From: Oscillospiraceae bacterium
GTDB lineage: Bacteria; Bacillota; Clostridia; Oscillospirales; Ruminococcaceae
DNA length: 10,193 bases
Reading direction: 5' to 3'
NCBI GenBank assembly: GCA_017828835.1
Contig: JAGAEK010000184.1
Location: 1 to 10,193, forward strand
Positions 1-5,860 of the stretch are shown here, one piece after another (positions within the stretch are counted from its first letter, which is position 1; each line of letters begins with the position of its first letter). Position numbers and translations under genes: made by a program. Under the pieces are notes generated by a model that had not been told where the DNA came from, ran no database searches, and saw nothing but the letters and a program-made list of their open reading frames with translations.

Positions 1-2
1 TA

Positions 3-221
3 TATGAAGACTGCTCATTGTATACCGGTCCTACGAGCGGATTAACTACTTATCTTGTTCTGGTTTGCGTTGACGGTAATGTGAAGTATAAAGAGATCAT
101 TACTGCTTCACTTGAATCGGAACCGTATTTCGATAATCAGAGCGAAAAGCCCATCATCGTTATCAACGGAGACCGCTACAGAATGTCTGTTGTAAACGAT
201 AGTATTATTTTGGATAACTAG
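3..221 (+). CDS. 3' end of an unrecognised protein (partial, start lies left of the window)
   Basis: The reading frame is open from the first complete codon at position 3 to a TAG stop at 219-221, giving about 72 C-terminal residues. A TTG at 18 could serve as a start, but no Shine-Dalgarno sequence precedes it and the frame stays open to the window edge, so I read this as the tail of a longer gene. The segment has a hydrophobic stretch (TYLVLVCVDG) followed by alternating polar and hydrophobic residues, as in a beta-rich domain, and ends in SIILDN. No family was recognised. A strong hairpin terminator follows about 70 bases downstream, which supports this being a real gene end. Confidence 0.6.
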   Translation, partial: YEDCSLYTGPTSGLTTYLVLVCVDGNVKYKEIITASLESEPYFDNQSEKPIIVINGDRYRMSVVNDSIILDN

Positions 222-283
222 AATTGTTTTTTTGATTAAAAAAATGCCATTTTCGCTCTTGGGCTATTTTGTCTGTTAATCAC

Positions 284-326
284 AAAGCAGGCGATAAACC
301 GTAACGGTTTACCGTCTGTTTTCTTT
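284..326 (+). terminator. Rho-independent terminator after the partial first gene
   Basis: Bases 288-301 (CAGGCGATAAACCG) pair with 305-318 (CGGTTTACCGTCTG) around a three-base loop, with one A-C mismatch and one G-U wobble. The AAAG before the stem and the TTTTCTTT after it (319-326) extend the helix and give the U-rich tail. It lies between the partial gene and the trpB promoter and should insulate the two. Confidence 0.75.
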
Positions 327-385
327 GGGAAAAAGAGGTTGGTTTTACACTGTATCGTGAAAATTAAAAAAAATAAAAAAAATAC

Positions 386-414
386 TTGACAAAAAAATAA
401 AACGGGTTTATACT
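386..414 (+). promoter_or_regulatory. Sigma-A promoter of the T-box/trpB transcript
   Basis: A perfect -35 box TTGACA lies at 386-391 and TATACT at 409-414, separated by 17 bases. An A-rich stretch lies just upstream (361-384). Transcription should start around 421, so the RNA begins immediately before the T-box stem I region. This is the clearest promoter in the window. Confidence 0.9.
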
Positions 415-420
415 AAACTA

Positions 421-691
421 AACCGTTGAGGAAGAGTGAGTACGCAAGATCGGTTTTCCTGTTCAGAGAGTCGCCGGCGGTGGGATGGCGGCGGAAAAGT
501 TTTGCGGAATGGGCTTCTGAGGGCGACCGGAAGCGCCGGAAGGCGTGATATGGGAGCCGGAGTTAGGCACTTCGTTAAAAAAAGTCGGCATATGATAGTA
601 TGCGCTAAGAGGATGCGAAAGCATCAAGCCGGGTGGCACCGCAGGAATTTTTCCTGTCCCAGCAATAAAAAGCTTGGGACAGGATTTTTTT
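421..691 (+). promoter_or_regulatory. T-box riboswitch, tRNA-Trp specific (UGG specifier)
   Basis: The untranslated leader of trpB carries the T-box landmarks in order. AGAGAG at 465-470 opens the distal part of stem I, whose stem 470-475/487-492 encloses the terminal loop. The specifier segment GAATGGGCTTCTGAG starts at 507, with the triplet TGG at 510-512 followed by a purine, the usual context. A GNRA-capped hairpin GATGC-GAAA-GCATC lies at 612-625. The conserved T-box GGGTGGCACCGC is at 631-642. Its UGGC (634-637) would pair with a tRNA 3' end whose discriminator base is G, as in tRNA-Trp. CAGGAA (642-647) can pair with TTCCTG (651-656), while CCTGTCCC (653-660) pairs instead with GGGACAGG (676-683) in the terminator, so the two folds exclude each other. 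Uncharged tRNA-Trp should favour readthrough into trpB. Family knowledge: T-box leaders sense tRNA charging. The Trp assignment is my reading and agrees with the downstream gene. Confidence 0.93.
653..691 (+). terminator. Regulated terminator of the T-box leader
   Basis: CCTGTCCCA (653-661) pairs with TGGGACAGG (675-683), with extra GC/GC pairing inside, followed by the T-run at 685-691. It shares its 5' arm with the antiterminator pairing described for the T-box, so it acts as the off-state of that switch rather than a gene-end terminator. Confidence 0.88.
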
Positions 692-721
692 GTCCCGCAA
701 AATCGAAAGGAGATTGTAAAA

Positions 722-2092
722 ATGAACACGAAAATTCCCTACAAAATCTATCTGAACGAAACCGAGATGCCGACGGCTTGGTACAATCTGCGCGCAGATA
801 TGAAAAACAAGCCCGCTCCGCTGCTGAATCCGGGAACACATCAACCGATGACGGCACAGGAATTGAGCGGTGTTTTCTGCGAAGAACTGGTCAAGCAGGA
901 ACTTGACAACGATACCGCGTTTTTTGAGATTCCGGAAGAGATACGGAATTTCTATAAAATGTACCGTCCGTCTCCGCTTGTACGCGCGTACTGTTTGGAA
1001 GAGAAATTGCAGACGCCGGCAAAGATCTATTACAAATTCGAAGGTAATAACACAAACGGAAGCCATAAATTGAATTCCGCAATCGCGCAGGCTTATTACG
1101 CCAAAAAGCAGGGGCTTAAAGGAGTAACGACCGAGACAGGCGCGGGACAATGGGGTACGGCGCTTTCGATGGCGTGCTCGTATTTTGACCTTGACTGCAA
1201 GGTGTTTATGGTCAAATGCTCCTACGAGCAAAAGCCTTTCCGCAGAGAAGTGATGCGGACCTACGGCGCATCGGTAACGCCCAGTCCGTCAACAACGACG
1301 CAGGTCGGAAGAAAGATCCTTGCTGAACACCCCAACACGACGGGAAGCTTGGGATGCGCGATTTCCGAGGCGGTGGAAGTAGCGGTTACGAGCGAAGGAT
1401 ACCGCTACGTTCTGGGCAGCGTGCTGAATCAGGTATTGCTGCATCAGTCGGTCATAGGACTTGAAACGAAGACCGCGCTTGATAAATACGGGATCAAACC
1501 GGATATAATCATCGGATGCGCGGGCGGCGGAAGCAACCTGGGCGGACTGATAGCACCGTTTATGGGACAGAAACTGCGCGGAGAAGCGGATTACCGCATT
1601 ATCGCCGTGGAGCCGGCATCCTGCCCGAGCTTCACTCGCGGCAAATACGCTTATGACTTCTGCGATACCGGTATGGTTTGCCCGCTCGCGAAGATGTATA
1701 CTCTCGGCAGTGATTTTATTCCGTCAGCAAACCACGCCGGCGGCTTGCGTTATCACGGCATGAGCTCGATACTTTCACAGCTTTATGACGACGGACTGAT
1801 GGAAGCCACGTCCGTGAAGCAGACCGACGTATTTGCGGCGGCTGAACAGTTTGCGAGAGTGGAAGGTATACTTCCGGCGCCTGAAAGCTCCCATGCAATA
1901 CGCGTAGCGATCGACGAAGCACTCAAATGCAAGGAGACCGGCGAAGAGAAGACGATCGTCTTCGGCTTGACGGGCACGGGTTACTTTGATATGGTCGCCT
2001 ATGAAAAATTCCATGAAGGACAGATGGACGATTATATCCCGACCGACGAGGAACTTGCTCAGTATGCGGCGCGTCTGCCCAAGATCGACTGA
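722..2092 (+). CDS. trpB: Tryptophan synthase beta chain, TrpB2 type
   Basis: PLP-dependent beta subunit that joins indole and L-serine to make L-tryptophan in the cytoplasm. The ATG at 722 is preceded by AAAGGAGA at 706-713, an ideal spacing. An upstream in-frame TTG at 674 lies inside the terminator stem and is rejected. The protein has 456 residues. The PLP lysine is K116 in GSHKLNSA, the catalytic glutamate is E138 in ETGAGQWG (138-145), the glycine-rich phosphate loop is GCAGGGSN (265-272), VEP is at 296-298, and the C-terminal loop is GLTGTGYFD (415-423). The long N-terminal part (TAWYNLRAD, PLLNP) and overall length match TrpB2 rather than the roughly 400-residue TrpB1 that pairs with TrpA. 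No trpA or other trp gene is adjacent, so it is a single-gene unit under Trp T-box control. TrpB2 enzymes are thought to act alone and may salvage indole. Other PLP reactions on serine cannot be excluded. Confidence 0.95.
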   Translation: MNTKIPYKIYLNETEMPTAWYNLRADMKNKPAPLLNPGTHQPMTAQELSGVFCEELVKQELDNDTAFFEIPEEIRNFYKMYRPSPLVRAYCLEEKLQTPAKIYYKFEGNNTNGSHKLNSAIAQAYYAKKQGLKGVTTETGAGQWGTALSMACSYFDLDCKVFMVKCSYEQKPFRREVMRTYGASVTPSPSTTTQVGRKILAEHPNTTGSLGCAISEAVEVAVTSEGYRYVLGSVLNQVLLHQSVIGLETKTALDKYGIKPDIIIGCAGGGSNLGGLIAPFMGQKLRGEADYRIIAVEPASCPSFTRGKYAYDFCDTGMVCPLAKMYTLGSDFIPSANHAGGLRYHGMSSILSQLYDDGLMEATSVKQTDVFAAAEQFARVEGILPAPESSHAIRVAIDEALKCKETGEEKTIVFGLTGTGYFDMVAYEKFHEGQMDDYIPTDEELAQYAARLPKID

Positions 2093-2110
2093 TTTGACAG
2101 ATTTGTAAAA

Positions 2111-2141
2111 AAAGCGGCTTTTAAACAAAAGCCGCTTTTTT
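2111..2141 (+). terminator. Rho-independent terminator of trpB
   Basis: AAAGCGGCTTTT (2111-2122) pairs perfectly with AAAAGCCGCTTT (2127-2138) around the loop AAAC, and the T-run continues to 2141. It starts 18 bases after the trpB stop codon. Confidence 0.93.
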
Positions 2142-2195
2142 ATATGGTGATTGCCGCCGGGAAAGTCGAGCCGTATTCGGAAAGATTTTTTAGAA

Positions 2196-2224
2196 TTGAA
2201 AAACGCGCATATCGGTGGTATAAT
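2196..2224 (+). promoter_or_regulatory. Extended -10 sigma-A promoter of the macro-domain gene
   Basis: TTGAAA (2196-2201), a 17-base spacer and a perfect TATAAT (2219-2224), with TGG directly before the -10 as in extended -10 promoters. Transcription should start near 2231, about 60 bases before the macro-domain start codon. Together with the trpB terminator it shows that an independent transcription unit begins here. Confidence 0.85.
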
Positions 2225-2290
2225 TGATTTACGGATGCGATGACGAAAAGAGCGCGTACTCATTGCAAAAAATAAAACCGGGTGATAATA

Positions 2291-3337
2291 ATGCCGCTGA
2301 AACTGATAAAAGAAGATATAACGAAACTGAGTTGCGACGCGATAGTGAACGCCGCAAATCAAACTCTGCTCGGAGGCGGAGGAGTTGACGGCGCGATACA
2401 TAGAGCCGCGGGAAAGGGACTGTTGTTTGAATGTATGAAACTCGGCGGCTGCAGGACGGGCGAAGCGAAGGTAACGAAAGGATATGGCCTTCCGAGCAGA
2501 TTTGTGATACATACGGTCGGACCGAAATGGAGAGGCGGCGCGGACGGAGAGGAAGAGAAGCTGCGCAGTTGTTATCGCAGTGCGCTTTCGATCGCAAAAG
2601 AACGCGGATTTGAAAGTATTGCGTTTCCGCTGATTTCGTCCGGCGCTTACGGATATCCCAAGGATCAGGCGCTCAAAGTCGCAGTTGACGAGATAACCGC
2701 TTTTTTAGACGATAACGATATGCTTGTGTATATCGCCGTCTGCGACAAAGCGGATTACCGTATCAGCGAAAAACTGTTCGACGATATTTCCTCATTTATC
2801 GACGTTAAATATACGGCAGAACGTTTTGTTGAGTCGGATCGCGCGGACAGACCGTCCGAAAAAAGCGTTTGTGCCGGTTTTCAGGGGAAAATGCCGCGCA
2901 AGAGCAGTGTTTGTTTTGAAGATACCGCCGAACCTGTGCGCTTGAATTCAGTACCGCAGATAAAAAAGGCGTCGCTTGACGATATACTTAAAACCATCGA
3001 CGAAAGTTTTTCCGAGATGCTTTTACGCAAGATAGACGAAAAGGGTATGACCGACGCCGAATGCTATAAAAAAGCGAATATCGACCGAAAACTGTTCTCA
3101 AAGATCAGGAGTGACAGAACTTATAGGCCGAGCAAAACGACGGCGATCGCGTTTGCGATAGCATTGGAGTTATCGCTTGAAGAGACGAAGGATATGCTGA
3201 TGAAAGCCGGTTTTGCGCTTTCACACAGCAACAAGTTCGATATAATCATCGAATATTTTATAACGAACGGCAACTATAACGTATTTGAAATAAACGAGGC
3301 ACTGTTTGCTTTCGATCAGGTATTGCTGGGAGCATGA
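2291..3337 (+). CDS. Macro-domain (ADP-ribose-binding/hydrolase) protein with C-terminal HTH-like helical module
   Basis: The 348-residue protein has two parts. Residues 1-175 are a macro domain of the MacroD/YmdB type: AIVNAAN (17-23), the loop GGGGVDGAIHRAAG (28-41) with D33 at the place of the YmdB catalytic aspartate, TGEAKVTKGYGLP (56-68), and ISSGAYGYP (115-123). Such domains bind ADP-ribose and remove it from proteins or from O-acetyl-ADP-ribose. Residues 176-225 look like a flexible linker. Residues 226-348 are helical and read like an XRE-type helix-turn-helix region (DAECYKKANIDRKLFSKIRS, then KTTAIAFAIALELSLEETK), ending in FEINEALFAFDQVLLGA. YmdB itself stops after the macro domain. 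ATG 2291 is chosen because GGGTGA sits just before it; a GTG at 2282 has no site of its own. It heads a cluster with the lipoprotein (20-base gap) and the GNAT gene. The hydrolase assignment is good. The role of the second module (DNA, RNA or protein binding) is unknown. Confidence 0.9.
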   Translation: MPLKLIKEDITKLSCDAIVNAANQTLLGGGGVDGAIHRAAGKGLLFECMKLGGCRTGEAKVTKGYGLPSRFVIHTVGPKWRGGADGEEEKLRSCYRSALSIAKERGFESIAFPLISSGAYGYPKDQALKVAVDEITAFLDDNDMLVYIAVCDKADYRISEKLFDDISSFIDVKYTAERFVESDRADRPSEKSVCAGFQGKMPRKSSVCFEDTAEPVRLNSVPQIKKASLDDILKTIDESFSEMLLRKIDEKGMTDAECYKKANIDRKLFSKIRSDRTYRPSKTTAIAFAIALELSLEETKDMLMKAGFALSHSNKFDIIIEYFITNGNYNVFEINEALFAFDQVLLGA

Positions 3338-3357
3338 GACGGAAAAGGAGTGTAGGT

Positions 3358-3669
3358 ATGAAAAAAGCATTGTTGATAATTCTTTGCACGGTTTTCGCGT
3401 TATCGCTCGGCGGGTGCGGCGCAAAATATAAAGAGAAAGATTTTATAGGCAAGACGTCTGCGGAAATAATCGGGACGTTCGGGCCGTTTGATTGCGTTAC
3501 AGCGCAGGCGGATGCCGACGGACTTTATAAAAGCTGCAGCTGCGGTTACACAGTCAAAGAACCGAGACAAGGTCTTTTCGGGACGTCCGAGGAGGTTTTG
3601 TTCTTTATCGGTTTTGATGAAAACGGGGTCGCGGTAAGCTGCAAAGAGGGATACCGTCCGGGCGGCTGA
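3358..3669 (+). CDS. Small putative lipoprotein of unknown function
   Basis: The ATG at 3358 follows AAAGGAG (3344-3350) at good spacing. Another ATG at 3334 overlaps the macro stop codon but lacks such a site and would put RRKRSVG before the signal, so it is rejected. The 103-residue product starts with a type II signal peptide: MKK, a hydrophobic core, then the lipobox SLGGC with the lipidated cysteine at C20. It should be anchored to the outer face of the membrane. The mature part (about 83 residues) has GKTSAEIIGTFG (31-42), similar in pattern to the start of SmpA/BamE-like small lipoproteins, and cysteines at 46, 60, 62 and 95, including CSCGY. No family was assigned with confidence. It lies 20 bases after the macro gene and is almost certainly co-transcribed with it. 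Confidence 0.78.
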   Translation: MKKALLIILCTVFALSLGGCGAKYKEKDFIGKTSAEIIGTFGPFDCVTAQADADGLYKSCSCGYTVKEPRQGLFGTSEEVLFFIGFDENGVAVSCKEGYRPGG

Positions 3670-3712
3670 TAACGGAAAGATCGTTTTGACGTTTTTCACG
3701 GAGGCGAACGAA

Positions 3713-4117
3713 ATGGAGACAGAATATAAAGATATACGAGATTTCAGCTGCGGCGAATTGGAGAGACTGTTCTGTTCGGTCGGGTGGTCGTCGGGAAGTT
3801 ACCCCGAAAAGCTGGCGGTCGCAATGAAAAATTTCGACACCGTCTATTCCGCTTGGGACGGAGATAAGCTTATCGGGATGATATGTGCGATGGACGACGG
3901 GATAATGAACGCCTACGTCCATTATCTTCTCGTTGATCCCGATTATCAGGGAAAGACAGTCGGAAGGACGCTTGTCGGCATGGTGAAGCAAAAATACAAG
4001 GATTATCTTCGCATAGCGGTCATCGCTTATAACGACGAGCTTTCGTTTTATGAAAATTGCGGGTTTGTGAAAAGCGATGATTCGTCTCCGATGTTCATAA
4101 CGTCGCTGTGGACTTAA
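3713..4117 (+). CDS. GNAT-family N-acetyltransferase
   Basis: A 134-residue protein with the GNAT fold pattern. Motif A is VHYLLVDPDYQGKTVGRTLV (69-88), with the acetyl-CoA pyrophosphate-binding loop Q79-G80-K-T-V-G84. The C-terminal motif B is AYNDELSFYENCGFV (105-119). The small size is normal for single-domain members. It transfers an acetyl group from acetyl-CoA to an amine, but the substrate cannot be predicted. ATG 3713 is preceded by GGAGG at 3700-3704 with 8 bases between. A TTG at 3686 in the same frame has no ribosome site and is rejected. It follows the lipoprotein stop by 43 bases and is probably the third gene of the macro-domain unit. Confidence 0.88.
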   Translation: METEYKDIRDFSCGELERLFCSVGWSSGSYPEKLAVAMKNFDTVYSAWDGDKLIGMICAMDDGIMNAYVHYLLVDPDYQGKTVGRTLVGMVKQKYKDYLRIAVIAYNDELSFYENCGFVKSDDSSPMFITSLWT

Positions 4118-4179
4118 ATATTGTCGGGTGAAAAATATGTCGCTTTTCAGGCGACCAAACGTTTAAAATAAAACGCTAA

Positions 4180-4225
4180 AATGTGATCGTAAGGTCCGAA
4201 AGACCGAACGATCACATTATTTTTT
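4180..4225 (+). terminator. Terminator-like hairpin in the leader of the vWA gene (possible attenuator)
   Basis: AATGTGATCGT (4180-4190) pairs perfectly with ACGATCACATT (4208-4218). An inner stem GGTC (4193-4196)/GACC (4202-4205) closes a CGAAA loop. ATTTTTT follows (4219-4225) and the ribosome binding site GGAGG of the vWA gene begins at 4227. I see no convincing promoter between the GNAT stop and this hairpin. It either ends the macro/lipoprotein/GNAT transcript or limits how much of it reads into the vWA gene. Confidence 0.75.
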
Positions 4226-4239
4226 CGGAGGTATAAAAA

Positions 4240-4902
4240 ATGACAAAGGTAAAAAACAACGTTACGGAACTGGTATTCATCCTTGACAGGAGCGGCTCGA
4301 TGGGAGGGTTGGAAAGCGATACTATCGGAGGATTCAATTCTCTGATCGAAAAGCAGAAAAAACAAGACGGCGAATGCTACGTGTCGACGGTTTTATTCGA
4401 CAACGTCAGCGAGGTGATTTACGACAGAGTCAAGCTCGCCGATATAAAGCCGATGACAGAGAAAGAATATTACGTCAGAGGCTGTACGGCGTTGATCGAC
4501 GCTATCGGCGGCGCGGTACATCATATCGAAAAGGTACACAAATACGTGCGTCCCGAAGACGTGCCGGAACATACGATGTTCGTTATAATAACCGACGGAC
4601 TTGAAAACGCGAGCAGTAAGTATTCGAGCGACGAAGTCAAAAAGGCGGTCGAGAGGAAGAAAGAAGAATTCGGTTGGGAGTTTCTTTTCATAGGTGCAAA
4701 TATCGATTCCGTCGAAACCGCGAAGCATTTCGGTATCGGCGCCGACAGAGCAGTCAACTACCACGCCGATAAAAAAGGCACAAAAGTACTTTATGAAACT
4801 GTAGCCGAAACGGTATGCTGCATGCGTTCGAGCGCTCCTATAGGGGATTCCTGGAGCAGAAAGATCAATGAGGATTTTGAAAGCAGAAAAACCGGGAAAT
4901 AA
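4240..4902 (+). CDS. von Willebrand factor A (vWA) domain protein with intact MIDAS, TerY-like
   Basis: A 220-residue soluble protein that is almost entirely one vWA domain. The metal-ion-dependent adhesion site is complete: D16-R-S18-G-S20 at the start, T83 in GCTALIDAIG, and D119 in ITDG. No signal peptide or membrane segment is present, so it should act in the cytoplasm, where such domains act as Mg2+-dependent protein-binding modules. The pattern (ELVFILDRSGSMGGLESDT and YYVRGCTALIDAIG) resembles the stand-alone bacterial vWA proteins called TerY-like, known from tellurite/stress-response gene groups. None of the TerD, kinase or phosphatase partners is visible here. GGAGG (4227-4231) precedes ATG 4240. 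The position after the macro-domain cluster, with a hairpin between, suggests partial co-expression. The binding partner is unknown. Confidence 0.9.
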   Translation: MTKVKNNVTELVFILDRSGSMGGLESDTIGGFNSLIEKQKKQDGECYVSTVLFDNVSEVIYDRVKLADIKPMTEKEYYVRGCTALIDAIGGAVHHIEKVHKYVRPEDVPEHTMFVIITDGLENASSKYSSDEVKKAVERKKEEFGWEFLFIGANIDSVETAKHFGIGADRAVNYHADKKGTKVLYETVAETVCCMRSSAPIGDSWSRKINEDFESRKTGK

Positions 4903-4978
4903 GCGAAATCAGGGACGGTATACGGTTATGACGGAACGGCCTGCGCGATCAGCTTTATCGGTTTGCTTTTGAGGGGCA

Positions 4979-5015
4979 AAAAAAGTCCTTGCGGAAAAAC
5001 CGCAAGGACTTTTTT
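4979..5015. terminator. Bidirectional terminator between the vWA gene and the minus-strand operon
   Basis: GTCCTTGCGG (4985-4994) pairs perfectly with CCGCAAGGAC (5000-5009). Six A precede the stem (4979-4984) and six T follow it (5010-5015), so it has a U-run in both directions. It ends the vWA transcript on the plus strand and lies three bases beyond the stop codon of the FAH-family gene on the minus strand. Bases 4903-4978, between the vWA stop and this hairpin, show nothing recognisable. Confidence 0.95.
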
Positions 5016-5017
5016 AT

Positions 5018-5803
5018 TCATTCGGCTTTGAATTTGTTTTGAAGAGTACCGATACCTTCGATCTCGACTTTATAAACGTCGCCGGGTTTAATGTATTCGG
5101 CGGGGTTTCTGCCGAGAATAACTCCCGCCGGAGTACCGGTCATAATGATCGTACCGGGGAGAAGAGTCATATTTTTCGAGCAGTAACTGATAACTTCGGA
5201 AACAGGGAAGAGCATATCGTTTGTGTTCGAATGTTGTCTTATTTCTCCGTTAAGGCTGCCGGTGATCTCAAGATTTTCGGGATCGATATCTGTTTCGATC
5301 CAGGGACCTATCGGAGCGAAGGTGTCAAAAGATTTTCCTCTTGCCCATTGTCCGTCCTGCTCGAGCTGGCAGTCGCGCGCACTGACGTCGTTGCCGCAGG
5401 TATAGCCGAGAACGTATTTAAAAGCGTCGGCAGGTTCTACGTTTCGAGCTTTTTTACCTATAACGACGACGAGTTCTGCCTCATAGTCGATTTTGTCGGG
5501 AGCCATTGATGGGATTATAACGTCGTCTTCGGGACCGGCGACAGCGGTCGTGGTTTTAAGAAAGATAAGTGGTCTTTTCGGCAAGTTCATATTGCTTTCC
5601 GCGGCGTGACGACCGTAGTTGAGACCGATACACAGAACGTTGACGGGACGTACCGGTGCGAGGAATTTGACGTCTGAGATAGGATAGAGCTCGTTTGTGA
5701 GCTCATACTCAGAGAAGAAGCAACCGTTTATTTTTCTGACGTATTTATCTTCAACTGCCGCGTTGAATTCTTGGCCGTTGACCGAAACTCTTGCTAATTT
5801 CAT
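5018..5803 (-). CDS. Fumarylacetoacetate hydrolase (FAH) family protein
   Basis: A 261-residue enzyme of the FAH/2-oxo acid hydratase-decarboxylase family, which uses Mg2+ or Mn2+ to cleave or decarboxylate dioxo-acids. A short N-terminal region (1-50) is followed by the catalytic fold starting near VNVLCIGLNYGRHA (54-67). The metal ligands are E108 and E110 in YEAELVVVIG and D139 in GNDVSARD. RGKSFDTFAPIGPW (155-168) and MTGTPAGV (221-228) are family signatures. Length and motifs resemble FAHD1-type and diketo-deoxy-sugar-acid hydrolases; the exact substrate cannot be read. It is the last gene of a three-gene operon. The start is odd: no ribosome site lies near ATG 5803. The only good one (AAAGGAG, reading 5843 to 5837) is 33 bases away with a hairpin between. 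An ATT codon at 5827-5825 in the same frame, 9 bases from that site, is an alternative start. Confidence 0.9.
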   Translation of the reverse strand: MKLARVSVNGQEFNAAVEDKYVRKINGCFFSEYELTNELYPISDVKFLAPVRPVNVLCIGLNYGRHAAESNMNLPKRPLIFLKTTTAVAGPEDDVIIPSMAPDKIDYEAELVVVIGKKARNVEPADAFKYVLGYTCGNDVSARDCQLEQDGQWARGKSFDTFAPIGPWIETDIDPENLEITGSLNGEIRQHSNTNDMLFPVSEVISYCSKNMTLLPGTIIMTGTPAGVILGRNPAEYIKPGDVYKVEIEGIGTLQNKFKAE

Positions 5804-5813
5804 ATTTGTACTG

Positions 5814-5843
5814 CTGTCTTTTTGAATAGAGACAGACTCCTTT
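5814..5843 (-). promoter_or_regulatory. Distant ribosome binding site and intervening hairpin before the FAH-family gene
   Basis: On the minus strand AAAGGAG (5843-5837) is followed by CTGTCT (5835-5830), a ten-base loop, and AGACAG (5819-5814), then ten bases to the ATG at 5803. Folding the six-pair stem would shorten the effective site-to-start distance from 33 to about 11 bases. This could allow normal initiation at the ATG. Confidence 0.45.
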
Positions 5844-5860
5844 CAGTAAAATTATATCTA

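Noticed and set aside
436..906. Open frame running through the T-box leader on the plus strand
   Set aside because: The region is a structured RNA leader with an internal terminator, the frame runs into trpB in another phase, and the product has no recognisable pattern.
605..1231. Long minus-strand open frame opposite the start of trpB
   Set aside because: It overlaps the T-box leader and a clearly conserved trpB, has no ribosome site and no recognisable domain; it is a shadow of the coding strand.
4180..4218. TGTGATCG...CGATCACA read as a CRP/FNR-type operator
   Set aside because: The half-sites are too far apart for that family, and the inner stem plus the following T-run fit an RNA hairpin better.
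5852..5857. TATAAT-like hexamer on the minus strand between ALDH and the FAH-family gene
   Set aside because: No usable -35 box lies 16-18 bases upstream, the region is AT-rich, and the gene spacing fits co-transcription.
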